Below the pieces are notes generated by a model. The model searched no databases. It was not told the origin of the DNA and saw nothing but the letters and a program-made list of their open reading frames with translations. Positions 8,343 to 16,065 of a DNA stretch of 40,421 nucleotides are shown here, one piece after another. The stretch is from CAYMWF01 sp964394085 [NCBI: uncultured Gemmatimonadota bacterium] (GTDB taxonomy: Bacteria; GCA-2686955; CAYMWF01): assembly GCA_964394085.1 (NCBI GenBank), contig CAYMWF010000030.1:1-40421 (forward strand). The letters are read 5' to 3'. Both the position numbers and the translations under genes were made by a program. The first letter of the stretch is position 1. The number at the start of each line of letters is the position of its first letter.

Positions 8343-8578
8343 ACTTCCGATCTCCGTGGTTCATACCATTATTCAAACAGTATAATCAGAATATCCGATA
8401 AAAGGTGATTTCTCATTCACGCCCATCTAATAAGGGGTTCCAGAGTTTCGTTCGATCCTATCAGACAGTTCAATATATACATACATATATAGGTATAAGG
8501 TTAAAGAATCCTAGTCAAGTAATAATAATTATCGGGATTGATCTCTCGAGCGGCTAAATGATTATATAAAACGCCGTG
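8343..8578 (-). promoter_or_regulatory. AT-rich spacer with candidate promoter for paralog A
   Basis: This gap between the paralogs is the most AT-rich stretch nearby, with TA-alternating runs around 8472-8492. On the minus strand TTGACT is followed after 15 bases by TATACC, or after 18 bases by an AT-rich hexamer, and nearer the gene lies a TTATACT sequence. So paralog A can probably be transcribed on its own. The -10 choice is uncertain. Confidence 0.35.
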
Positions 8579-9421
8579 TCATCTTTTCAGTAATTCTTCG
8601 ATCCGCGATATACCACCGTGAGTGAGGCGCGATTTGATTTCTTTTTCTGTTTTCTTCACGGTGATTATGAAGTTTCGGCTCTTCATATCTTCGATCAGCG
8701 GGTCTGGATCATCGATAGTGATACCGGCTGAGGCGAGCATGTTTTGCGTTTCCTGGATATCGAAAACTTCAACCCTGGAGCCGCTCTGAACAAAAAACGC
8801 GGTAAGAAGAAACAGGTCACAAGTCTCGCCATCGGGGGGGAACATCTCGAACCAGTCTTCGTAACGTCCTGGAATATTAGCGTATTTTACTGGTCTTGAC
8901 ATGCGTGGAACGTGATCGTCCTGTGCCTTTTTCATCTCTGGGATCCGGTTTTTCTTCTGATTGTCCGAGCCGACCTTCAATGCAGTGGTTTCTGCGGTTT
9001 GTCCGGATGGATGACGTGAATTGCCCGGGTGGTGAGCCTGTCGCGGGCCTCTCACGGGTTTGACCGACCTGGAGATTCGGAATTTGCAGGCATAATCCTG
9101 GGAGGTTTCCATTTTGCAGGTCTGGTTGTTTCCAGGGGATTTGATCAGGTCTGTATGCTCATTCTTTCGTACAGCCGATTCTGATATTGTTATATCGTGA
9201 TTTTCCGGCTGCCGGACGGGTGCTGCGGATTCCGCACGTTTTCGAACAAACTGCGGTTGAACCTCCAGAGACCCGGTTTTTTCAGGTACATGCCCGGGTT
9301 CGGATAATTGTTTTAATATAGATCCAAGATCTTTTATTTTATCTTCAACGAAAGCCCGGGAGCCCGTGATTTCGAATTTTCCTTCAGACAAACCTATCAA
9401 TATTTTCGCCCTCTCCGACAT
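8579..9421 (-). CDS. Two-domain protein of unknown function, paralog B
   Basis: This 280-residue protein shares architecture with its downstream neighbour. The N-terminal module reads GKFEITGSRAFVEDKI (against GEIEFEGSRDFVERQL in paralog A). The C-terminal module starts RYEDWFEMFPPDGETCDLFL, and its last helices and strands (NFIITVKKTEKEIKSRLTHG) fit a winged-helix-like fold. The middle, about residues 60-190, is long, polar and probably disordered, rich in His, Lys, Pro and Ser with no predicted fold. It is far longer than the linker of paralog A, so the two diverged mainly by linker growth. AGGAGA lies five bases before the ATG. Function is unknown; the conserved ends with a variable linker suggest a protein-binding or DNA-binding adaptor. 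Confidence 0.68.
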   Translation of the reverse strand: MSERAKILIGLSEGKFEITGSRAFVEDKIKDLGSILKQLSEPGHVPEKTGSLEVQPQFVRKRAESAAPVRQPENHDITISESAVRKNEHTDLIKSPGNNQTCKMETSQDYACKFRISRSVKPVRGPRQAHHPGNSRHPSGQTAETTALKVGSDNQKKNRIPEMKKAQDDHVPRMSRPVKYANIPGRYEDWFEMFPPDGETCDLFLLTAFFVQSGSRVEVFDIQETQNMLASAGITIDDPDPLIEDMKSRNFIITVKKTEKEIKSRLTHGGISRIEELLKR

Positions 9422-9929
9422 TCGTCTCTCCTTGCTCCGGCGATATTAATTACTTATATAGTTCTAACCATCTCCGCTGCTGACACAGAGATGATAGGAA
9501 CAGATGAACAGGTAACAATAGTTTTCGATTCTGCTATTGCTGTAATACCGGGAATGTATCAAGGCGGCAGGATAATTTGTCCTGTTCTAACCCATTACTC
9601 ATTCACGATAAGAAACAGTTCACTTGCCGGCATTCTATCATATTGCCAAAAACTGTCAAGGGTAAGTTCCCGAGCCTCTTGTGCAACTGCGCAAAAAGAG
9701 ATTAGAGCCGGTTTTGTCGCCACTGCGATATGACTATGGTCAATTCAGTCATTTCCGCTTTGATCCTTTCCCGAAGGGGGATTCTTGTTTCAGCGATTCG
9801 GGCGGATCGGGTTTAATGCGGGAGGATGTTCCCTGCCGGCCACGAGGCTGAGCACCTGGACCGAACCGCAACTCGTGTATTAGGTTGTGTCCTGATTATG
9901 AATAAAGTAAATTGCCCTTGTAGTTCAGA
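9422..9929. other. Non-coding gap before the polysaccharide locus
   Basis: No convincing gene is seen here. An 80-codon frame at 9491-9733 lacks a ribosome-binding site and looks accidental. At 9679-9694 the near-palindrome TTGTGCAACTGCGCAA could be an operator. At 9885-9913 the spaced hexamers TTGTGT and TAAATT (17 bases apart) are a weak promoter candidate for the plus-strand operon. Confidence 0.35.
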
Positions 9930-10027
9930 GGCGGATACCTGGTAGATACGGGTTACCGCCGCACGTGTTTTCAGGTGGAATCCGGAGAGCATGGGATCGA
10001 TGAGGAGCGCCGCAGGCGTCCTCCCAT
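9930..10027 (+). promoter_or_regulatory. Structured leader of the heparinase-led operon
   Basis: Two hairpins lie directly before the first gene of the plus-strand polysaccharide operon. The first pairs GGCGG (9930) with CCGCC (9956-9960) and, past a small internal loop, ACC with GGT. The second pairs GAGGA with TCCTC and CGCC with GGCG around a GCA loop (10002-10023), with one bulged G, and ATGG (9991) can pair with CCAT (10024) outside it. No T tract follows, so it is not a simple terminator. The leader could pause or protect the transcript. Confidence 0.45.
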
Positions 10028-10057
10028 TTAGCGCTGCGGAGATCGTAAGCAACAGCT

Positions 10058-12412
10058 ATGAAATTGAAAGCTGACAGGCTGGGGTGGCTCATACACAGGA
10101 TTAAGGCTATGAGTCCGGAGGAGATCTCCGTAAGGGCCGGCCGAATCCTGCTTGCTCCCGTTGAACGGTACGCCGCCCTGCGCATGCGGAAGGATTCGTA
10201 CGGAGAGGAGAGTCTGCGACAGTTTCCCGCAAGGAACCTCCCCGAGCCTGAATCGTTCAGCCGCGCCCCTTTCGTTGAACCGCTTTCGGGTGGGGAGCTG
10301 ATCGATGTTTACGACAGGATGTTTCCAGGCAGGAGACAAGAGGCCGTCGACACGGGAAACAGGTTCCTGTCTGAAGCCCCGCCCGTTTTCACATCCGGGC
10401 CTGCATGGGAAAAAGGCAGTCCGCCGACCTGGCTGCGGGATCCAGCTTCGGGTGGTGTCTGGCCGCAGAGATTCTACTCTTCATATGATCCATATGATAC
10501 CGCATATGGTCCGCCCAAGGATCTCTGGGAATATAACCGGCACCAGCATCTGCCCGCACTCGCTCGAGCGTTCCGCCTCAGCGGCGACACATCGTATGCT
10601 GACGAAATCTCCGCTCAGATCGAGATATGGCTCGATCAGAATCCGCCTCTTACCGGTATGAACTGGTACAGCCCCATGGAACCGGCACTCAGGATCATAT
10701 CCTGGGTTTCTGTTCTTCACCTTCTCGATCCTGACGGGTTTCCCGACCCGTTCCTAAGGATGAGACTGTTGAGAGCGATCGTTCTGCAGGCGGCTTTTAT
10801 CGCCGGACGACTGTCGCCGGACTCTTCGGCGAATAATCATTTGATTGCGGAGGCGGCCGGTCTGGTGGTTGCGGGCGCCGCGTTCAACCGGGAAGGCGCC
10901 GCCGCCGACTGGTTCGACAAAGGTCTGTCGGTGCTCGACAGGGAGGCGCTGCTCCAGATTCTGCCGGACGGCACTCCCGCAGAGCAGGCTTTCGGCTATG
11001 CTCCATTCATCTCCGACCTTTTCGTCGTCGCTTCAGCCGCGGCTGAGCAGATCGGAGCCTCTCTGGCTCCGGAAGCCATGAACAGGCTTTATATGATGAG
11101 CCGGTTTCTTACGATCATGTCAGGATTCCCCGGAGGTACTCCCCATGTAGGTGATTCGGATGATGCCAGGGTGATCGATTTTTCGGGCGGTAAAGATGAC
11201 CGGTTCCTTGCCTCGCGGGTTGCGGTCGCCTGCCTTCTCGGAGACCCCGGCCTTATTCCGCTTGATGTTTTACCCGATGAAAGAGCGTTCTGGCTGCTCG
11301 GACCATCCAGGGCGCTCTCGCCCGAGATGCGAAAACCGCGCGACGGGCGCAGTGACAAAGCCGTGGAGGTGACAGAGGGAGCAACGAAACACTTTTCAGG
11401 CGGAGGGGGCGCCGTCTCCGATACGTCGACCCGTGACCCTTCGGTGTGTGTGGATGCCACTACTTTTCCCGACGGCGGTTACTACATTCTTCGGAATCGG
11501 AAAATATCCGTTATCATGGATGCCGGCCCCCTGGGTTACGGTCCTCTTGCGGCTCATGGACACGCGGACTGCCTTTCGATTATCGTTTCGGCGTTCGGCC
11601 GCCGGATCCTGGATGATCCGGGAACATTCCGATACCATGGAGATGCGGACCTCAGGGAGGTTCTCAGAGCGACGGCCGCTCACAACACGCTGACACTGGA
11701 CGATCGCAGCCAGTCGATCCCCGCCGGCCTTTTCATCTGGACGAAGAAAGCTGAGCCAGGGGTGGTTTCCCTGCAGCAGCATGGCGAGATCCGGTGGCTT
11801 ACCGCTGAGCACAACGGCTATTTCCCGGTCGTTCACAGGCGAACAACCTTGCTTGTCGCGGGGACATTCTGTGTTGTTTCGGATTCATTGAGGAGTGTCG
11901 AATCCCCTGCAGGTTCCGGTGTCATGCAGGGTTTCGTCAACTGGCAGTTCGCGGACGGGATTGAACTGGAAAGTTACAAAAGGAATACGTGGATCGCAGG
12001 CACAGACTCGGGAGAATCGCTGCTTCTGGCGTCTTTCTCATCCCCGGCTACAACAGCGGCGGAGGGTGAGGGACGGGTTTCTCCCTCTTTCGGCCTGGCT
12101 CTCCGGGCTCCAAGACTGCGGGTGGGTTTCGATTTTAATACTGAAAAGGTGTTCTCCACTCATATGTTGTTGGTGCCGATTCGAAACTCCGGATCCATAG
12201 AGACTCCTGAAATCATCCGACTCGACGAGAGTTCGTCGGATCGGCAGGAAGTAGTTTTCCGTTTTTCGGCGGATGGGAAGGAATGGATACTGACCGAAAG
12301 CGACGATTCCCCCGGGAGATCCTATTCGGTCCGGTCCGGCGGGACGGAATGGGGCTTCATGGAGGATGAAACAGGCTGTCTCATGGCGGTTCGGGAGGAT
12401 ATGGAACGATGA
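10058..12412 (+). CDS. Heparinase II/III-family polysaccharide lyase-like protein
   Basis: This 784-residue protein has the two-part build of heparinase II/III and alginate-lyase-type enzymes, which cleave acidic polysaccharides by beta-elimination. The N-terminal half (about 90-430) is an alpha/alpha toroid with the conserved NNHLIAEAAGL near residue 261. The C-terminal half (about 460-720) is a beta-sandwich with HGHADCLSIIVSAFGRRILD and DPGTFRYHGDADLRE, both hallmarks of the family. No signal peptide is seen, so it may be cytoplasmic or exported by another route. Heparinase-like genes are common in exopolysaccharide loci, where they may trim or release polymer. It opens the plus-strand operon and overlaps the next gene by four bases (ATGA). 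The nearest purine-rich ribosome site is far upstream, so the start is somewhat uncertain. Confidence 0.88.
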   Translation: MKLKADRLGWLIHRIKAMSPEEISVRAGRILLAPVERYAALRMRKDSYGEESLRQFPARNLPEPESFSRAPFVEPLSGGELIDVYDRMFPGRRQEAVDTGNRFLSEAPPVFTSGPAWEKGSPPTWLRDPASGGVWPQRFYSSYDPYDTAYGPPKDLWEYNRHQHLPALARAFRLSGDTSYADEISAQIEIWLDQNPPLTGMNWYSPMEPALRIISWVSVLHLLDPDGFPDPFLRMRLLRAIVLQAAFIAGRLSPDSSANNHLIAEAAGLVVAGAAFNREGAAADWFDKGLSVLDREALLQILPDGTPAEQAFGYAPFISDLFVVASAAAEQIGASLAPEAMNRLYMMSRFLTIMSGFPGGTPHVGDSDDARVIDFSGGKDDRFLASRVAVACLLGDPGLIPLDVLPDERAFWLLGPSRALSPEMRKPRDGRSDKAVEVTEGATKHFSGGGGAVSDTSTRDPSVCVDATTFPDGGYYILRNRKISVIMDAGPLGYGPLAAHGHADCLSIIVSAFGRRILDDPGTFRYHGDADLREVLRATAAHNTLTLDDRSQSIPAGLFIWTKKAEPGVVSLQQHGEIRWLTAEHNGYFPVVHRRTTLLVAGTFCVVSDSLRSVESPAGSGVMQGFVNWQFADGIELESYKRNTWIAGTDSGESLLLASFSSPATTAAEGEGRVSPSFGLALRAPRLRVGFDFNTEKVFSTHMLLVPIRNSGSIETPEIIRLDESSSDRQEVVFRFSADGKEWILTESDDSPGRSYSVRSGGTEWGFMEDETGCLMAVREDMER

Positions 12413-13569
12413 CACAAAAAAGGAAAGTGCTGCTCATCGGTCCTACATCACCCCCGTTCGGCGGGCTTGAAACATATATAGAGACTCTTCTCGATTCTTC
12501 ATTGAAGGACCATTTCAGAATAATACATCTGAATACAAGGAAAAAACTACGCCAGGCTTCATCGAAGGGCAGATTCGACCTGTTCAACGCCGCCTACGGG
12601 CTGTGGCCCTTTCTGAAGCTGATTTTACTTATTATCGCGCATCGGCCTGCGGTCCTGCATATCCCGATTACCAGCACATCATCCGGCTTTTTCAGGGACG
12701 GAATATTCCTTCGGGCCGCCCGGCCGTTCGTGCCGGTAATACTCGGTCACGTCCACGGCGGGGATTTTGATCTTTTTGTTCGTACCGCAAGCGCCCGGAA
12801 AAGGAAATTCATCGATAGAACCCTGGAAATTCCCGATATCATCATCGCGCTCTCGGGTTACTGGCGCTCCTTTATGGAAAAGATGGGAGTCAAGACTGCT
12901 GTTGAAGTGCTTGCGAACGGAATCCCCGGCTCATTCATTGAAGCCTTCAACCGGAAAGCTCCACCGGCCCGGCCCGCAAGCGGCGATGAAAGCGGGAGAA
13001 GCGGAAAGCCGGTCACCATCCTCTTTTTCGGGAGCATCGGCCATCGAAAAGGGGTCTTCGACCTTCTTCATGCAGCTTCACTGATTGTAAAAGACGGTAA
13101 AACAAATACCAGGTTCCAGTTTATCGGCAGCGAGGAGCGGCCCGGGGAAATAAAAAAGTTCAACAAGCTTCGCGCGGAGCTTTCACTGCACGGTGTCACC
13201 GAGCTGCTGGCTCCCCGGTTCGGCGAGAAAAAGGTGCAGTCTTTCAGGGAAGCTGATATATTCGTGCTACCTACAATGAATGATGCCTTGCCCATCGCAC
13301 TGCTCGAAGCGCTTGCAGCCCGTTTACCAGTGGTGACGACACCAGTAGGAGGAATCCCGGAAATAGTAACGCATGGTGAGAACGCCCTGGTTGTAGAGCC
13401 GGGGAAACCGGATGAACTCGCCAGGGCTTTGTCGGAATTGATAGATGACCCGGAAAGGCGGAGCCGGATGGGTGACGCCAACAGGAAGCTGGCGGTGGAG
13501 CGATACTGCTTCGATTTGATTCTACCCGAGCTGGAACGCCTTTATAATTGCAGCGGCCGGGTGCCGTGA
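12409..13569 (+). CDS. GT4-family glycosyltransferase (polysaccharide locus, plus arm)
   Basis: This 386-residue protein is a GT-B fold glycosyltransferase. The N-terminal Rossmann domain starts KVLLIGPTSPPFGGLETYIE, with the glycine-rich loop that contacts acceptor. The C-terminal donor domain has TILFFGSIGHRKGVFDLLHA (residues about 202-221) and DALPIALLEALAARLPVVTT, and ends with the usual DPERRSRMG helix. GT4 enzymes move a sugar from a nucleotide donor with retention of configuration, usually at the inner membrane face. The first acidic residue of the EX7E motif is Asp here, a conservative change. Its ATG overlaps the stop of the lyase gene, so the two are coupled. The sugar and linkage cannot be told. 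Confidence 0.9.
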   Translation: MTQKRKVLLIGPTSPPFGGLETYIETLLDSSLKDHFRIIHLNTRKKLRQASSKGRFDLFNAAYGLWPFLKLILLIIAHRPAVLHIPITSTSSGFFRDGIFLRAARPFVPVILGHVHGGDFDLFVRTASARKRKFIDRTLEIPDIIIALSGYWRSFMEKMGVKTAVEVLANGIPGSFIEAFNRKAPPARPASGDESGRSGKPVTILFFGSIGHRKGVFDLLHAASLIVKDGKTNTRFQFIGSEERPGEIKKFNKLRAELSLHGVTELLAPRFGEKKVQSFREADIFVLPTMNDALPIALLEALAARLPVVTTPVGGIPEIVTHGENALVVEPGKPDELARALSELIDDPERRSRMGDANRKLAVERYCFDLILPELERLYNCSGRVP

Positions 13570-13586
13570 GATATGAAACGGATTTT

Positions 13587-13618
13587 TTCGCCGGCAAGGC
13601 GGCGTGCTTACCGGCGAA
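13587..13618. other. Perfect 8-bp stem-loop inside the plus operon
   Basis: TTCGCCGG (13587-13594) pairs with CCGGCGAA (13611-13618) around a 16-base loop, between the glycosyltransferase stop and the TTG start of the carbamoyltransferase. The T run precedes the hairpin and none follows it, so it is not a normal terminator. It may protect or process the RNA between two halves of the operon. Confidence 0.5.
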
Positions 13619-13669
13619 TGTTCAAGAAAGAGAAATTAAACAGCAACCACCGGGAAAGAGATAGATTAA

Positions 13670-15448
13670 TTGTCGAATATATTAGGGATTTCAGCATATT
13701 ACCACGATAGTGCAGCCTGCCTGCTCCGTGAGGGTAAGATTCTGGCTGCCGCCCAGGAGGAACGTTTCTCCAGGTTGAAGCACGATCCGTCCTTCCCGGC
13801 GCAGGCGATGCGATACTGCCTTGAAGAAGGTGGAATTTCAGGCAAAGATCTCGATCTTGTCGTTTTTTACGATAAACCGTTTCTGAAGTTCGAGCGGATT
13901 CTCGAAACTTTCATGGCTTTCGCTCCCAGAGGTATTACGCCTTTTATAAGGTCGATGCCGCTCTGGCTGAAAAAGAAACTCTGGATGAAAGACCAGATCA
14001 GGGATGAACTCGATTCCGAGGTCCAGATTCTGTTCCCCGAGCACCACGAATCGCACGCAGCCTCGGCATTTTTCCCGTCCCCTTTCAAGGAAGCCGCGAT
14101 CCTCACGATGGACGGTGTCGGTGAATGGGTGACGACAAGTTTCGGCACGGGCCGGGACAACCATCTGGAGATCCACTCGGATATCCACTTCCCGCACTCA
14201 ATCGGCCTGCTCTACTCTGCGTTCACCTACTATACCGGCTTCAGGGTGAATTCGGGTGAATACAAGCTCATGGGTCTCGCCCCGTACGGCGAACCGGTAT
14301 ACAGTGACCTGATTCTGGACAAAATTATCGATTTGAAAGATGACGGTTCCTTCAGGCTCGATTTGTCTTATTTCAACTATTGCACCGGGTTGACAATGAC
14401 TTCCCGCCGCTTTCACAACCAGTTCGGCGGCCCGCCGCGCAAGCCGGAATCCAAGATCACCAAACGCCACATGGATCTTGCCCGTTCGATACAGGCGGTA
14501 ACCGAGGAGGTCATCCTGAGGATGACCCGGCACGTGTTTCACGAGACGGGGATGAAAAACCTCGTTCTCGCAGGCGGCGTCGCACTCAACTGCGTCGGAA
14601 ACGGGAGGATTCTCCGCGAAGGTCCGTTCGATGATCTTTGGATTCAGCCGGCGGCCGGGGATGCCGGGGGTGCTCTCGGGGCGGCATTATTCGCGTATCA
14701 TCAGTATCTCGGCAACGAACGGCGGTCCGACGGAAGCCGCGATTCCCAGGGAGCTTCCTACCTGGGTCCATCCTTTAAGGTTGACGTCCTGCGAAAATTT
14801 CTCGAGGAGCGGAAGGCCCCGTACAGGGAAATCAGCGAAGATGAGCTTCCTTCCGTAGTGGCGGATCTAATCGCCGGGGAAAACGTGATCGGATGGTTCC
14901 AGGGGCGTATGGAATTCGGTCCGAGAGCCCTGGGAGCACGGTCGATAATCGGCGATCCCCGTTCGCCGGAAATGCAGGAGAGGATGAATCTGAAAATCAA
15001 GTTCAGGGAAAGCTTCAGGCCATTCGCTCCATCGGTGCTCGAAGAGGAGGCTGCGGAATACTTCGCCCTGGATCGACCGAGTCCTTACATGCTTCTTGTC
15101 GCTCCCGTGCATGACTCGAAACGTCGACGTCTCTCCGCCGCGGAAGATCGGAGTTCCGGGTTCGAAGCGCTGAAAACGGTTCGTTCTGAAATACCGGCGG
15201 TAACTCACGTGGATCATTCAGCCCGTGTACAGACGGTCCGTTTCGAAGATAATCCGCTGTATCACAAGCTGATCAGAGCATTCAAAGACAGGCACGGCTG
15301 TCCTCTCGTGGTAAATACTTCGTTCAACGTGAGAGGCGAGCCGATAGTCTGTACTCCCGAAAACGCGTTTGACTGTTTTTTGAAAACCGGTATGGATTAC
15401 CTTGTTCTCGGTCCTTTCCTGATAGATAAAAAGGAGATGCAGGTTTGA
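13670..15448 (+). CDS. Carbamoyltransferase, NodU/CmcH family
   Basis: This 592-residue protein belongs to the family that transfers a carbamoyl group from carbamoyl phosphate to sugars or antibiotics (NodU, CmcH, TobZ). The TsaD-like ASKHA domain starts NILGISAYYHDSAACLL, then HHESHAASAFFPS (metal-binding His), GEYKLMGLAPYG and LVLAGGVALNCVGNGRIL. The C-terminal YrdC-like part contains FQGRMEFGPRALGARSIIGD and RESFRPFAPSVLEE. All the main motifs are intact and the length is typical. The start codon is TTG, with the purine-rich GGGAAAGAGA upstream. It probably decorates the exported polymer. The next gene starts inside its stop, giving tight coupling to SxtJ and DUF5989 proteins, an arrangement often seen with this family. 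Confidence 0.93.
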   Translation: MSNILGISAYYHDSAACLLREGKILAAAQEERFSRLKHDPSFPAQAMRYCLEEGGISGKDLDLVVFYDKPFLKFERILETFMAFAPRGITPFIRSMPLWLKKKLWMKDQIRDELDSEVQILFPEHHESHAASAFFPSPFKEAAILTMDGVGEWVTTSFGTGRDNHLEIHSDIHFPHSIGLLYSAFTYYTGFRVNSGEYKLMGLAPYGEPVYSDLILDKIIDLKDDGSFRLDLSYFNYCTGLTMTSRRFHNQFGGPPRKPESKITKRHMDLARSIQAVTEEVILRMTRHVFHETGMKNLVLAGGVALNCVGNGRILREGPFDDLWIQPAAGDAGGALGAALFAYHQYLGNERRSDGSRDSQGASYLGPSFKVDVLRKFLEERKAPYREISEDELPSVVADLIAGENVIGWFQGRMEFGPRALGARSIIGDPRSPEMQERMNLKIKFRESFRPFAPSVLEEEAAEYFALDRPSPYMLLVAPVHDSKRRRLSAAEDRSSGFEALKTVRSEIPAVTHVDHSARVQTVRFEDNPLYHKLIRAFKDRHGCPLVVNTSFNVRGEPIVCTPENAFDCFLKTGMDYLVLGPFLIDKKEMQV

Positions 15449-15861
15449 GTGGCGGTATTTTCCGGCGTGAAAAAGCCGGTAAGGGTATGCTGAGGCAATT
15501 CGGATTCCTCGTCGGGGGGATCTTCGGCGTCATCGGGGTGGTTCTTTTGTTGCGCGACCGTGATCCGGCTCCGTATTTCCTGATTATCGCCGCGGCCCTG
15601 ATTCTTCCGGCCGCTATTCTGCCGGGGCTTCTGCGACCGGTCCATTTTGTCTGGATGACCATCGCAGAGATTATGGGATGGGTAATGACCCGTGTTATAC
15701 TTATCCTGCTTTTTTTTCTTGTAATTACGCCGATAAGCCTGGTTTCCAGGTTGTTCGGATCAAAATATCTCGACCTGGATTTTGGCGAACCCCGGAGTTC
15801 ATACTGGTCCCGGCGGACGAAAAGCGAATTGCGACAATCTGATTATGAACGGCAATTTTGA
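15445..15861 (+). CDS. SxtJ-family membrane protein
   Basis: This 138-residue protein has about three hydrophobic segments (residues about 18-35, 42-60 and 78-98). It ends in a polar tail with YLDLDFGEPRSSYWSRR, a feature of SxtJ-type proteins that accompany NodU-like carbamoyltransferases in saxitoxin, polysaccharide and related clusters. Its biochemical role is not established, and help at the membrane to the carbamoyltransferase is inferred from the constant neighbourhood. The start is TTG, overlapping the TGA of the upstream gene, with AAGGAG eight bases before it. A gap of only 25 bases separates it from the next small gene. Confidence 0.85.
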   Translation: MSGGIFRREKAGKGMLRQFGFLVGGIFGVIGVVLLLRDRDPAPYFLIIAAALILPAAILPGLLRPVHFVWMTIAEIMGWVMTRVILILLFFLVITPISLVSRLFGSKYLDLDFGEPRSSYWSRRTKSELRQSDYERQF

Positions 15862-15886
15862 AGTTTAAACCGAAAGGAGGCACGGT

Positions 15887-16045
15887 ATGCCTCGATTATC
15901 CGTTCTTTCTGAATTCTGGTATTTTTTAAGGACAAGGAAAAAATGGTGGATTACCCCAATAGTACTCACTCTCCTCTTTCTGGCCGCACTCGTGGTGCTT
16001 ACCGAAGGAACCGCAGTGGCCCCTTTCATCTATACTCTGTTTTAA
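15887..16045 (+). CDS. DUF5989-like small membrane protein
   Basis: This gene encodes 52 residues. It begins MPRLSVLSEFWYFLRTRKKW, then has one hydrophobic helix (about residues 21-38) and the tail VLTEGTAVAPFIYTLF. The pattern of an amphipathic Leu/Phe/Trp start, a KKWW basic patch, a single membrane helix and a terminal APFIYTLF matches the DUF5989 family, which typically follows SxtJ. AAAGGAGG ends seven bases before the ATG, a strong ribosome site that supports a real gene despite its size. The function is unknown. It probably works with the SxtJ-like and carbamoyltransferase proteins at the inner membrane. Confidence 0.85.
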   Translation: MPRLSVLSEFWYFLRTRKKWWITPIVLTLLFLAALVVLTEGTAVAPFIYTLF

Positions 16046-16065
16046 TCTGAAAGAGTGCGAGGACA

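Noticed and set aside
9491-9733. 80-codon open frame in the gap before the polysaccharide locus
   Set aside because: No ribosome-binding site, no recognisable domain and composition like non-coding DNA.
9930-9960. JUMPstart/ops element of polysaccharide operons
   Set aside because: GGCGGATA with a later TGGTAG is not the ops core GGCGGTAG.
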